NCBI GenBank assembly: GCA_963170055.1
Contig: CAUJGJ010000424.1
Coordinates: 1-14,000 of the forward strand
Source of the DNA: Halisarca cf. caerulea
Taxonomy: Eukaryota > Porifera > Demospongiae > Chondrillida > Halisarcidae
DNA length: 14,000 bases
Direction: 5' to 3'
Shown: positions 7,949 through 14,000 of the stretch, one piece after another
Numbering within the stretch: the stretch's first letter is position 1
Layout of the letters: the number at the start of each line of letters is the position of its first letter
Program-made: the position numbers and the translations under genes
Notes under the pieces: model-generated
Seen by the model: only the letters and a program-made list of their open reading frames with translations
Told to the model about the DNA's origin: nothing
The model's database searches: none

Positions 7949-8470
7949 CATTAATATATATCCCACTTGAAAGGAGGATTTTGCTCGCAGGGAAGGTACT
8001 TCAGTGTTAAACTCAAGCCGAACGACGGTTATTATCTTTACAACTCTCCTTTTCAGCGACGAACCTTGCGTCTACACCGAATACTGGATACGCATGCGCA
8101 GCAAATGTAATGCGAAAGATAACGCTTTTAACTTAATTCGAGGGAAGACAGCTACGGAATACTACGGTGTGAAACCAAAACTTACTGGAGCACATGTTTC
8201 TTTCTAAAAGTTCGCTTTAGTCTTCATCCGTGACGGTCGTCCTCGAAAGGTTAGAAGAATTCGCGATTGCTCTGTTCGGAGGGACTACTGCTCTCCTAAA
8301 AGAATGCAAATGTCGCAACGGGGTCTGAAACGAAAGGTGTAGATAAAAACGTTCCTAAAAAGAACAATGCGAACTTCTTAGTAGGCTTAGTATACACTAT
8401 ACGTACAGCAGGGTACTGCTGTTGCATCATCCTGTTGACAAGGCAGTTATCAATTATCGTCACTTAAAAA
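7949..8470. other. CpG-richer stretch without a supported gene
   Basis: This interval is richer in CpG than its surroundings. An open frame at 8004-8207 starts with GTG, not ATG, and its peptide resembles nothing I know. CGCATGCGCA at 8091-8100 resembles the core of an NRF-1 promoter site but is also common in transposon ends. CAGCAG-GGTA-CTGCTG (8406-8421) is a small hairpin. A promoter or an element interior are both possible; neither is shown. Confidence 0.35.
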
Positions 8471-8567
8471 ACTGGGGTATATGAATTGGGGTCATTGATA
8501 CACCCCGGTATATCGCGAATATACCCAAGGCGGTCTCTTTGAAGATAATAGATACCGCCCACGCAGT

Positions 8568-8578
<11 letters not shown>
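7954..8578. mobile_element. Candidate short element with 14-bp inverted ends
   Basis: ATATATATCCCACT (7954-7967) is matched in reverse by AGTGGGATATATAT (8565-8578), bounding about 625 bp. Eight of the 14 bases are simple AT repeat, so only CCCACT is really informative. There is no transposase inside. The CpG-rich interior and the hairpin cluster near the right end would suit a non-autonomous element that inserts in AT-rich sites. Confidence 0.3.
8474..8559. repeat. Cluster of three successive hairpins
   Basis: GGGGTATAT (8474-8482) pairs with ATACACCCC (8498-8506) with one mismatch. GGTATAT (8507-8513) pairs perfectly with ATATACC (8519-8525) around CGCGA. GGCGGTCTCT (8529-8538) pairs with AGATACCGCC (8550-8559) with one mismatch. 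They lie end to end just before the AT microsatellite. Confidence 0.65.

Positions 8579-8640
<62 letters not shown>
8571..8640. repeat. (AT)35 microsatellite
   Basis: An uninterrupted AT dinucleotide run of 70 bases. Its length may be unreliable in assembly. Confidence 0.98.
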
Positions 8641-8643
<3 letters not shown>

Positions 8644-8994
8644 GGAATGAATGCTTCACACTACTGGAATTCGTAATAAAAATAATATAGGGGCAATCAA
8701 TATACGTACATAAATACTTTCACTCAGTGGAGATAAGCTTCACTTGCCAAGCTATCAATTACTTTGCAATGACTCGGTTTCATATTGAAAAATTACGAAA
8801 ACTTTAGTACACTATACACGGTTCATTCAACCACAATTATGTACTGTGCAGTACATGCAGAATTCATAAGAGGCTCATATAATATCAACACCTAACAAAT
8901 GTACTATTCTGGGGACATAAAAATTTGGTCTCAACAACATACTGTGAAATTTATTAAAACTGTTCATTGAGATAGAGGTGCATACACAAACGGA
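8641..8994. other. AT-rich spacer with a small dyad and an element fragment
   Basis: I see no gene. ATGTACTG-TG-CAGTACAT (8839-8856) is a perfect dyad. ATCAACACCTAACA at 8884-8897 matches 14 bases of the right arm of the 7819-7948 hairpin, and the following GTACTATT loosely parallels that arm's GTATATT. Confidence 0.4.
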
Positions 8995-9060
8995 ATGTGA
9001 AAATTGATCATAAATTTGTAATTTGTAATGTGAAAATTGATTGTAAATTTGTAATATGTG
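8995..9060. repeat. 33-bp tandem duplication
   Basis: ATGTGAAAATTGATCATAA with AATTTGTA following (from 8995) is repeated at 9028 with small changes (GATTGTAA). A third partial start, ATGTG, appears at 9056. Confidence 0.75.
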
Positions 9061-9107
9061 AACGTGTGCATTGTGAAGTGCTTACAAAGGTTGTACACAT
9101 GGGCAGA

Positions 9108-9190
9108 AATACATACGTACGTACATACAATATACGTACATTGCAACACTATCATAGGTACATATGTACACTGTACACATGTACGTAAGT
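9108..9190. repeat. GTAC/TGTACA-rich short palindrome cluster
   Basis: The words GTAC, TACGTA and TGTACA recur about every ten bases (ACATACGTACGTACATAC, ACATATGTACACTGTACACA, TGTACGTAAGTACTG). Many small self-complementary pairings are possible. No function is evident. Confidence 0.5.
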
Positions 9191-9277
9191 ACTGTATCGC
9201 TGCAACAAGATAATCCTTGCAACCTTTTGGTCCCTACAGATGAAGAATTGCCAACATTATTGCAAGCGCATATCTAA
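9164..9277 (+). other. Short ORF, 37 codons, unknown
   Basis: An ATG at 9164 opens a frame ending in TAA at 9275-9277. The first part is encoded by the GTAC-rich stretch, but the second half (SLQQDNPCNLLVPTDEELPT) has a protein-like composition. I recognise no family. It could be a relic exon or chance; there is no supporting splice or promoter evidence. Confidence 0.12.
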
Positions 9278-9504
9278 CTCTTGACTAATATGAGCCATTT
9301 GAAGTAGTACCCCAAAACATCAAATTGTCCTAGCCTGCGCCGCATCCTATGCCTGTCTTGCCCTTTGCCCACTTAGCCCAGTACCGGTTTTGCAACTTAC
9401 CCTTGTTCCAAGTGTTTTTGGAGAATTCTTTCTTGATAATACCTTTTTATACAATCCTGTGTCAATCCTACATCCTTTACCGTTTTAAATGGATTTTATA
9501 CACC
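9278..9504. other. Stretch with no recognisable feature
   Basis: No repeat, open frame or RNA gene is visible to me in this interval. Confidence 0.5.
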
Positions 9505-9759
9505 CTAGTTACAGAATAGGTTAAAGCTACTTGCGCCATTTCGCAATATCTTACACGACCCACTCGCACAACAGTGCGTAATATCGAGCAAATACTGCAT
9601 GATCACGCAAGACTGCACTTCGAGATCGCACGTGGATAGCAGACTCTTATAGACAATGTTCATTACCAGAAATAGAAAGATTTCCATATTACAGAGGCCT
9701 GATAAAAGTAAAATAAATACTGTAACGGCAACTTTGCTTTGAATTCGCTCGATTTTCAT
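9505..9759 (-). other. ORF of 84 codons with a hydrophobic start, unknown
   Basis: The frame begins with a true ATG (9759-9757). Residues 9-23 are strongly hydrophobic (KVAVTVFILLLSGLC), like a signal peptide. A second hydrophobic stretch lies at about residues 25-37, and six cysteines occur over the whole. The length is within what chance gives in AT-rich DNA, and no family is recognisable. A promoter or a homologue would be needed before calling it a gene. Confidence 0.15.
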
Positions 9760-9900
9760 ATAGTAGTACTTCTTCTAACGCATATGTTATAAATGTGCTT
9801 TTGAGCAGACATGTGTATCAAACGGTGGCTAGTACTATCCCAAAAGTAACTGGGATGGTCAAGAACAGAAAGCGTGCATGTACACGTTTCATACGAAGAT

Positions 9901-10020
9901 ATGGCTCAGGATGACAAACTGACTGAACAAAAAGTCAAAACTGTTGTGAAAGATTACTGCCCAATCCGGAGCAGTGTATTTTTCAGAGAGAACGCTTGTA
10001 ATTCTCATGACTATGGCTAA
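9901..10020 (+). other. Short ORF, 39 codons, unknown
   Basis: ATG at 9901 to TAA at 10018-10020. The frame is also open upstream for 18 codons (VHVHVSYED just before the ATG). The peptide MAQDDKLTEQKVKTVVKDYC, then PIRSSVFFRENA, is hydrophilic and charged and has the look of coding sequence. I recognise no family and see no neighbouring exon. It may be a fragment of an old gene or element. Confidence 0.17.
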
Positions 10021-10060
10021 AGATGTTTGCGTTCAAGATTTTGCACAAATATTGCACACG

Positions 10061-10092
10061 ATCTCATGATTTTGCTTGCGAAATCATGAGAT
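10061..10092. repeat. Perfect 12-bp stem hairpin
   Basis: ATCTCATGATTT (10061-10072) and AAATCATGAGAT (10081-10092) flank an 8-base loop. Weaker pairing continues outside, GCACACG with CGTGTG near 10106, so it may be the centre of a larger decayed fold-back of about 80-90 bp. Confidence 0.85.
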
Positions 10093-10212
10093 TCATAAAT
10101 CCGTGTGATTATTGCGTGATCGCACAAACGATAGCATAGATTCTATAAGTTATTTTTGACTTGTACTGTACTTGGGCATATTTGCACATGTGCAGGATTT
10201 CTTTTGGAGGGA

Positions 10213-10227
10213 GGGGGGGGGGGGGGG
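10213..10227. repeat. Poly-G run
   Basis: Fifteen G bases preceded by GGAGGGA. A G-quadruplex could form here; the homopolymer length is uncertain. Confidence 0.9.
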
Positions 10228-10362
10228 CATGGAATATCCCTCTCTGGAAATTTTATCCCAGCTATGATACAGACAGATCTGTGTACTGTATTCAGAAACA
10301 CTTTTACTGACGAAATACAGGCTCATTTTTCACCTTATCAAGTATAAAAACTAAAAATTTCC

Positions 10363-10391
10363 CTAGGGAAGCATGCCCCCAGACCCCCCTA
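10363..10391. repeat. Possible fragment of a dispersed repeat (C-rich motif)
   Basis: CCCTAGGG (10363-10370), then GCATGCCCCC and AGACCCCCC with a CTAG end, form a distinctive C-rich string unlike its surroundings. I have an impression of similar strings as dispersed repeats in marine invertebrate genomes, but this is recollection only and unverified. Confidence 0.25.
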
Positions 10392-10539
10392 GTTTAGACC
10401 ACTATCATTTCACATGCATATCTGCCCCTCATTACATCACTATACTTTGTCATTGCCCCACCTTCATCATTATCCTGACAGAGAAACCCTGATGAACATG
10501 CATGCATAAACGTGTTTTTAATATAATTGAATACACATG

Positions 10540-10563
10540 CTTGCGGCACGCCGCGTGTGCAAG
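10540..10563. repeat. GC-rich hairpin next to the Tc1/mariner-like element
   Basis: CTTGC (10540-10544) pairs with GCAAG (10559-10563), and alternatively GCGGC (10543-10547) pairs with GCCGC (10550-10554) around AC. It lies seven bases outside the left TA of the following element. Confidence 0.6.
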
Positions 10564-10571
10564 TGTACATA

Positions 10572-10596
10572 CGGTAGGGATCAAAAAAATTGACAT
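10572..10596 (+). repeat. Left terminal inverted repeat of outer element
   Basis: 25 bp following TA. It matches the reverse complement of 12007-12031 except A versus G at the twelfth base. Confidence 0.85.
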
Positions 10597-11062
10597 ACGA
10601 TTCCACATTACCTTTGTATTACCAGCGTATTACTGTTGGTGATAACAAAGTAAAACAATTGCATATAGTGACTGTGCGTACTACGCCTAGTGCGTAATAT
10701 GAAATAATGTATGCTATATATAAACTTTACAAGGTTGTTAAACTTATTTCAATCATGGAATAAGAATGATAATAAACGAAACATCGAAACTCATCGTTTG
10801 TTGCAAAAATATTCACTGATATTTTGATCCTCTAAAGCCAACGTATGGCTTTATCAGATCGCGCTTGTTCAAAATCAAAATGCTAACACCCACTAACCAA
10901 AATAGCAAAAATTAGCAAAAAAGTAAGTTCTTCTAAACAAAAACAAAAACAATCTTTAAATCAGCTGTACAGTATGTGTTTCGAAGCTGGACTCTATGTA
11001 CTGCACAACCCTGAGCGAACGAACATACGGTACTTCCCATAGTAATTTTAACGATTTGTTAT

Positions 11063-11130
11063 GAACAAACGAACGAGCGAACGAATAACGAAGGGCGAAC
11101 GAATGCTAAATGAACAAACGAACGAACGCT
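11063..11130. repeat. Degenerate CGAA/GAAC tetranucleotide repeat
   Basis: AACGAACGAGCGAACGAAT-type repeats with interruptions lie next to the left end of the inner element. Similar GAACGAAGG words occur at its right end in the same direction. They may be transposase-binding repeats or simple slippage. Confidence 0.6.
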
Positions 11131-11278
11131 TGAGCCCATGACATCATAATGTGACGTTTTTAAAAAATTACACAACTTCTATAAAGACGTCATCGCTTCC
11201 ACTAGGTGAGCGATTCTTCGGATTCTTCCACAAGTTGGCGAAATGAATTTATTTTCTTCGAAATGAACGAAACAAAAT

Positions 11279-11522
11279 TTCATTATCCTTAGCTATCTCG
11301 CTGTCAATGAAGTCCAGGATAGCACGCGTCTTGGTGGGCTTTCTACCAGTTACCACTTCTGGTAATGGTGCCCGTGTCTTTAAATTTCTTCAGGAAATGC
11401 GATACCCCGGGCTTCGTGACGTGGTGGCCTTCTGACGCAAGTAGATTCATGATCTGAGACTAAGACTTGCCTATTCTGATTAGATAGAGAATTCGTTGTT
11501 TCATGTAGTTAGAATAAACCAT
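11279..11522 (-). pseudogene. Broken Tc1-like transposase, N-terminal helix-turn-helix only
   Basis: From an ATG at 11522 the minus strand reads MVYSNYMKQRILYLIRIGKS, then a TAG stop (11462-11460). It continues in the same frame with SQIMNLLASEGHHVTKPGVS, then HFLKKFKDTGTITRSG. A one-base frameshift near 11349-11356 follows, and the next frame gives GRKPTKTRAILDFIDSEIAK, then DNE. This pattern of helix, SEG(x)xVTxxGVxxFLKKFxxTG, basic GRKPTKT and linker is that of the paired-like DNA-binding domain of Tc1-type transposases. The DDE catalytic domain is absent: after DNE the sequence diverges. A stop, a frameshift and a large deletion make it a dead relic. In intact relatives the protein binds the terminal repeats and cuts at TA; that is family knowledge. 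Confidence 0.8.
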
Positions 11523-11663
11523 AACGGTCGTCTGCACACTCTCTATACTTCAACATCTACATGCGCATAATGACGCTTCCGCTATCGCGTGATCGATCAG
11601 AATGAACGAAGGTTGAACGAAGGCTTGAATGAACCCTGATCGAACGCTGAGGGAAGTACCGTA

Positions 11664-11775
11664 CCTGCCTTCTCCACGTATTCCCATAAGGTCTTACTTG
11701 AACTCTTTGCAACATTAAACAAATTCTGGTTAATAGTGAAGCTTTCTTCCACTGAACATCGCCTTTATCAAACGA
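11664..11775 (-). other. Open segment beside the inner element, unknown
   Basis: The minus strand has an open frame from about 11774 to the inner element's edge. It reads CSVEESFTINQNLFNVAKSS, then SKTLWEYVEKAG, followed by the inner element's terminal repeat. It could be remaining coding sequence of the outer element cut by the insertion. If the inner element is taken out, the frame continues only about ten codons into the left flank before a stop, so the evidence is weak. Confidence 0.18.
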
Positions 11776-12006
11776 TATTGCCAAGTGTGCGCTCAATTCA
11801 CTTTCTCTTTACACGAATGAGTGCGCAAGTTTACAATTGAGTCTCACAATCTCTGATTTGATTGGGCAAATCTAACTGCACTCGGATTAGTCGAAATCAC
11901 TAATCCCAAATCATGATCACCAATGCGTGTTACTATGTAATAAGCGTAAAGCATGCGTAATACGCTTGGTAGTCACTTCGCAATACGATAGTAATACAAT
12001 CACAAA

Positions 12007-12031
12007 ATGTCAATTTTTTCGATCCCTACCG
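12007..12031 (-). repeat. Right terminal inverted repeat of outer element
   Basis: Read on the minus strand it begins CGGTAGGGATCGAAAAAATT and is preceded by TA at 12033-12032. It pairs with the left terminus. Confidence 0.85.
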
Positions 12032-12033
12032 TA

Positions 12034-12169
12034 TGTGTGGTTTCATATGGTTTCATTTCTTACGGATGTGTACGTCCCCCCCCCCCAAAAAAAAAAATTG
12101 ACCCCAGTAAAACCCTAAATAGTGTTACTGATACAGTTAAATACAAATAATAGTGCTAAAAAGAAAATA
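12034..12169. repeat. Spacer with C11-A11 homopolymer pair
   Basis: Between the two transposons lies a 136-bp spacer with C11 (12076-12086) directly followed by A11 (12087-12097). Nothing else is recognisable. Confidence 0.8.
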
Positions 12170-12290
12170 CAGTGCAGTCCACATAATTCGAATCCGCTTC
12201 ATTCGAAATTTTGGTTAATCCGAAGAAAATATTATGTCCACATATGCTGTCCATACAAAAATTCGAATGGGCAAAACCTTTTATTTCGAA
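12170..12290 (+). repeat. Terminal repeat and subterminal ATTCGAA motifs of the pogo-type element
   Basis: After the CAGTG start, the palindromic word TTCGAA occurs four times: within ATTCGAA at 12186, 12201 and 12261, and as TTTCGAA at 12284. GTCCACATA occurs twice (12177 and 12237). Repeated short motifs in the first 120 bp of such elements are commonly transposase-binding sites; here that is inference. An ATG at 12293 opens only a seven-codon frame (MAAKLVG) upstream of the main gene. Confidence 0.6.
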
Positions 12291-12376
12291 AAATGGCTGC
12301 CAAGTTAGTGGGTTAAATTACAGTGAAGAGTTTAGTCTCTAACTGATTTTTGTAGCCATTAAGGTATTTTTCAGTG

Positions 12377-13924
12377 ATGAAAAGAAGTTATCAGTCTTTG
12401 ACCATAAAGAAGAAGCTTGAAATAATTGATCGTGTCGAAAGTTTGCCACCTGGTAAGAAGAAGAAAGATATTGCTGCCGAGTACGAGATTCCCTGCAGCA
12501 CCTTGAGTACGATTCTGAAAGATAAGGATAAACTAAGAGAAAATCATTGTTTTGGTAGTTCTAAGAAAAAGCGTCAACGAAATCCTACTCAAGGTGATGT
12601 AGATGAAGCGTTATTCCAGTGGTTTACAGCTGCACGTGCGCAGTCAGTTCCTATTAGTGGAGAAGTGCTGAAGTCCAAGGCTGAAGAACTTTGCAAGGAA
12701 ATGGAACCTGACACTGAATGGAAGTGCTCCAGTGGTTGGCTTTCACGCTGGAAGGTGAGACACAACATATCATATAGATCCATTTGTGGTGAGAACGCTG
12801 CAGTAGACAAAGAAGTGTGTGCTGATTGGATGGAAAGAGTTCTTAGGCCAATCCTGACAAAGTATAAGTCAGAAGATGTCTTCAACGCCGATGAGACAGG
12901 TCTGTTTTGGCGTTTGTTGCCTGACAAAACTCACGCTGTTTCTGGTGAAGTTTGTACTGGAGGAAAACTCAGCAAAGAGAGGATTACAGTTCTTGTTTGT
13001 GCAAACATGAGTGGCACAGAGAAGATGCCCCTCATAACCATAGGGAAGTTCAAGAGACCAAGGTGTTTTCGTGGTGTTGATCATCTGCCCTTAGATTATG
13101 ATGCTAACAAAAATGCCTGGATGACCTCTGTCCTTTTTGAAGCCTGGCTACGAAAATGGGATTCACAGCTTTTCAGAAAGGGAAGGAAAATAGCCTTAAT
13201 CATCGACAACTGCACTGCCCACCCACACATACCAGATCTTGTTGCAATTGAGCTTGTGTTTCTTCCCCCCAATACCACAAGTGAAATGCAGCCCTGTGAC
13301 CAAGGAATTATCAAAATGCTCAAGGTATATTACCGGAAGAGCATGGTTAAACGCCTGATACACACCATTGATTGTGGGAAGACACTAGCCGACCTCAAAA
13401 TTACGCTTTTGGATGCTTTGCAAATGCTTAGGACAGCATGGGAGTTGGTTACACCTATTGCTATCACTAATTGTTTTCGGAAAGCTGGCTTCTTCACAGA
13501 ACCAGATTCATCCCAGGTAGGCAACCATGATGATAGAGTGACTCCCAATGATTTTGAAGATGATGGACATGAAATGTCTCTGGAGTCCTTAAATCTGGAA
13601 ATTCCCTGCACTTTTGAAGATTTTGTGCTTTGTGATGCTAACGTGGACTGTTCACCTATGCCTACCAATGAGGATATCATTGGTTCAATCATTCACACCG
13701 ATAAAGATGAAGATGAAGAAGATGATCTTGGAGACGAACTGCCAACTGTTACATACCAGGAAGCTTGTAGTGCGTTTTCAACTGTCAGGGCATATCTCCT
13801 TCATTCAAGCACCAACTCAGAGGCACCGTACAGCTTGCTACAAACTTTGGAATTTGAAATTTCAAAGTGTCACACCAGCTTATTAGTCCAACCGAAAATC
13901 ACTGACTACTTTTCCAGACTATAA
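12377..13924 (+). CDS. pogo/Tigger-type transposase (TIGD4/TIGD6-like), complete
   Basis: A 515-residue protein starting at ATG 12377; a GTG three bases earlier is not a plausible eukaryotic start. Residues about 3-55 form the CENP-B/psq-type helix-turn-helix (SLTIKKKLEIIDRVES, then DIAAEYEIPCSTLSTILKDK). A basic stretch (KKKRQR, 63-68) follows, then the second, Tc5/CENP-B-type DNA-binding domain (about 73-134, with CSSGWLSRWK). The DDE_1 catalytic core runs from about 164 to 370. Its likely triad is D172 in NADETGLFW, D277 in IIDNCTAHP and D308 in QPCDQGI, with 30 residues between the last two. An acidic patch covers 442-454. The last residues, QPKITDYFSRL, fit a PCNA-interacting box (Q505, I508, Y511, F512). 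It cuts and joins DNA at the element's ends in the nucleus (family knowledge). There are no introns, stops or frameshifts. A domesticated host gene is possible, but the adjacent terminal repeat argues for a transposon gene. Confidence 0.93.
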   Translation: MKRSYQSLTIKKKLEIIDRVESLPPGKKKKDIAAEYEIPCSTLSTILKDKDKLRENHCFGSSKKKRQRNPTQGDVDEALFQWFTAARAQSVPISGEVLKSKAEELCKEMEPDTEWKCSSGWLSRWKVRHNISYRSICGENAAVDKEVCADWMERVLRPILTKYKSEDVFNADETGLFWRLLPDKTHAVSGEVCTGGKLSKERITVLVCANMSGTEKMPLITIGKFKRPRCFRGVDHLPLDYDANKNAWMTSVLFEAWLRKWDSQLFRKGRKIALIIDNCTAHPHIPDLVAIELVFLPPNTTSEMQPCDQGIIKMLKVYYRKSMVKRLIHTIDCGKTLADLKITLLDALQMLRTAWELVTPIAITNCFRKAGFFTEPDSSQVGNHDDRVTPNDFEDDGHEMSLESLNLEIPCTFEDFVLCDANVDCSPMPTNEDIIGSIIHTDKDEDEEDDLGDELPTVTYQEACSAFSTVRAYLLHSSTNSEAPYSLLQTLEFEISKCHTSLLVQPKITDYFSRL

Positions 13925-14000
13925 CTGTATACATGCTTGTACTCAATATGTTTTACCGCTGCCATGCTTGACAATGTCCGTATCCTTTTATTTAGAACTT

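Larger units (their letters stand above)
11028..11661 (-). mobile_element. Inner Tc1/mariner-like deletion derivative, 634 bp
   Basis: Both ends read inward as CGGTACTTCCC and are flanked by TA (11026-11027, 11662-11663). The first five bases, CGGTA, are shared with the outer element. Inside, on the minus strand and 139 bp from the right end, lies the start of a Tc1-like transposase relic (11279-11522). Only the DNA-binding part remains; the catalytic part, which would need roughly 800 bp more, is missing. Both subterminal regions contain degenerate GAAC/CGAA repeats (11063-11130 and 11600-11650). The element lies wholly within the outer element, which implies it inserted later. Confidence 0.75.
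10572..12031. mobile_element. Outer TA-flanked Tc1/mariner-like element, 1460 bp, interrupted
   Basis: The left end CGGTAGGGATCAAAAAAATT (10572 onward, running to GACAT at 10596) and the right end (12007-12031) are inverse copies over 25 bp with one mismatch. Both are flanked by TA (10570-10571 and 12032-12033), the target of Tc1/mariner elements. A second inner block of similarity, TTGTATTACCAGCGTATT (10614-10631), is repeated in reverse at 11982-11999 with two mismatches but at a different distance. A 634-bp element sits inside, so the original was about 826 bp. No transposase of its own is recognisable, so it is probably non-autonomous. A short hairpin, AAAGCCA-ACGTA-TGGCTTT, lies at 10834-10852. 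Confidence 0.8.
12170..14000 (+). mobile_element. pogo/Tigger-family DNA transposon, 3' end outside the window
   Basis: A TA (12168-12169) precedes CAGTGCAGTCCACATAATTC, the expected form of a pogo/Tigger terminal repeat. Then come 200 bp of leader and a complete transposase gene. The sequence after the stop codon (13925-14000) does not contain the inverted partner, so the 3' end must lie further right. The uninterrupted coding region suggests the copy is young; whether it still moves cannot be told from one end. Confidence 0.82.

Noticed and set aside
8004..8207. 67-codon plus-strand ORF
   Set aside because: It begins with GTG rather than ATG, has no recognisable domain, and lies within a candidate element.
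8964..9188. Overlapping 63-codon ORFs on both strands
   Set aside because: Both are translations of the 33-bp duplication and the GTAC-rich stretch.
10156..10606. Small ORFs around the poly-G run and the C-rich motif
   Set aside because: One includes the G homopolymer as a glycine run, and neither shows a family or a gene context.
11557..11796. 79-codon minus-strand ORF
   Set aside because: It starts with TTG, crosses the inner element's terminal repeat, and resembles nothing; a different frame of the same DNA looks more protein-like.
12374..12376. GTG as start of the transposase
   Set aside because: Eukaryotic initiation is expected at ATG; the next codon (12377) is ATG, so I start there.
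12589..13886. Antisense and alternative-frame ORFs inside the transposase gene
   Set aside because: They are shadows of the coding frame; none has a recognisable domain, while the main frame has three.
1..14000. tRNA, rRNA, telomere repeats or LTR retroelements
   Set aside because: I looked for tRNA-like box sequences, telomeric hexamers and reverse transcriptase motifs and found none convincing.

Overview
The window looks like a stretch of an invertebrate animal nuclear genome, possibly a sponge or another marine metazoan; that attribution is inference. The signs are an AT-rich tandem satellite, many microsatellites and fold-back elements, CpG that is not obviously depleted, and DNA transposons of the pogo/Tigger and Tc1/mariner type. 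There are no bacterial operons, no rRNA, and no tRNA that I can recognise.

Bases 1-5652 are one head-to-tail satellite array that runs off the left edge. It contains about 39 monomers of 145-147 bp. Nine diverged monomers form a 1318-bp higher-order repeat (HOR), present in three consecutive copies (594-1911, 1912-3229, 3230-4547). The last two copies look identical by eye over about 1250 bp. To the right, a three-monomer (441 bp) block is duplicated (4107-4988), and then about four and a half disordered edge monomers finish the array. Almost every monomer carries the 17-bp dyad ATGCATG-TTT-CATGCAT. This organisation resembles centromeric or pericentromeric satellite DNA.

Bases 5653-10570 are gene-poor and repeat-rich. 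They hold a lone pogo-like terminal repeat beside the array, a TG microsatellite, a long polypyrimidine tract with a 24-bp minisatellite and a C-run, two weak minus-strand exon-like segments, and a run of fold-back structures (7313-7948). A candidate short element with 14-bp inverted ends lies at 7954-8578, followed by a 70-bp AT run. Several short ORFs and hairpins of unknown meaning fill the rest.

Bases 10572-12031 are a TA-flanked element with inverted termini (Tc1/mariner-like). A second TA-flanked element (11028-11661) lies inside it and carries the broken N-terminal helix-turn-helix part of a Tc1-like transposase on the minus strand.

Bases 12170-14000 are a pogo/Tigger-type transposon whose 5' end and complete intronless transposase (12377-13924, 515 aa) are inside the window; its 3' end lies beyond it. 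The transposase keeps two DNA-binding domains, an apparent D-D-D catalytic triad and a C-terminal PCNA-binding motif. It is the only convincing full-length protein-coding gene here. The transposons do not form a pathway; they are independent insertions next to a satellite block.
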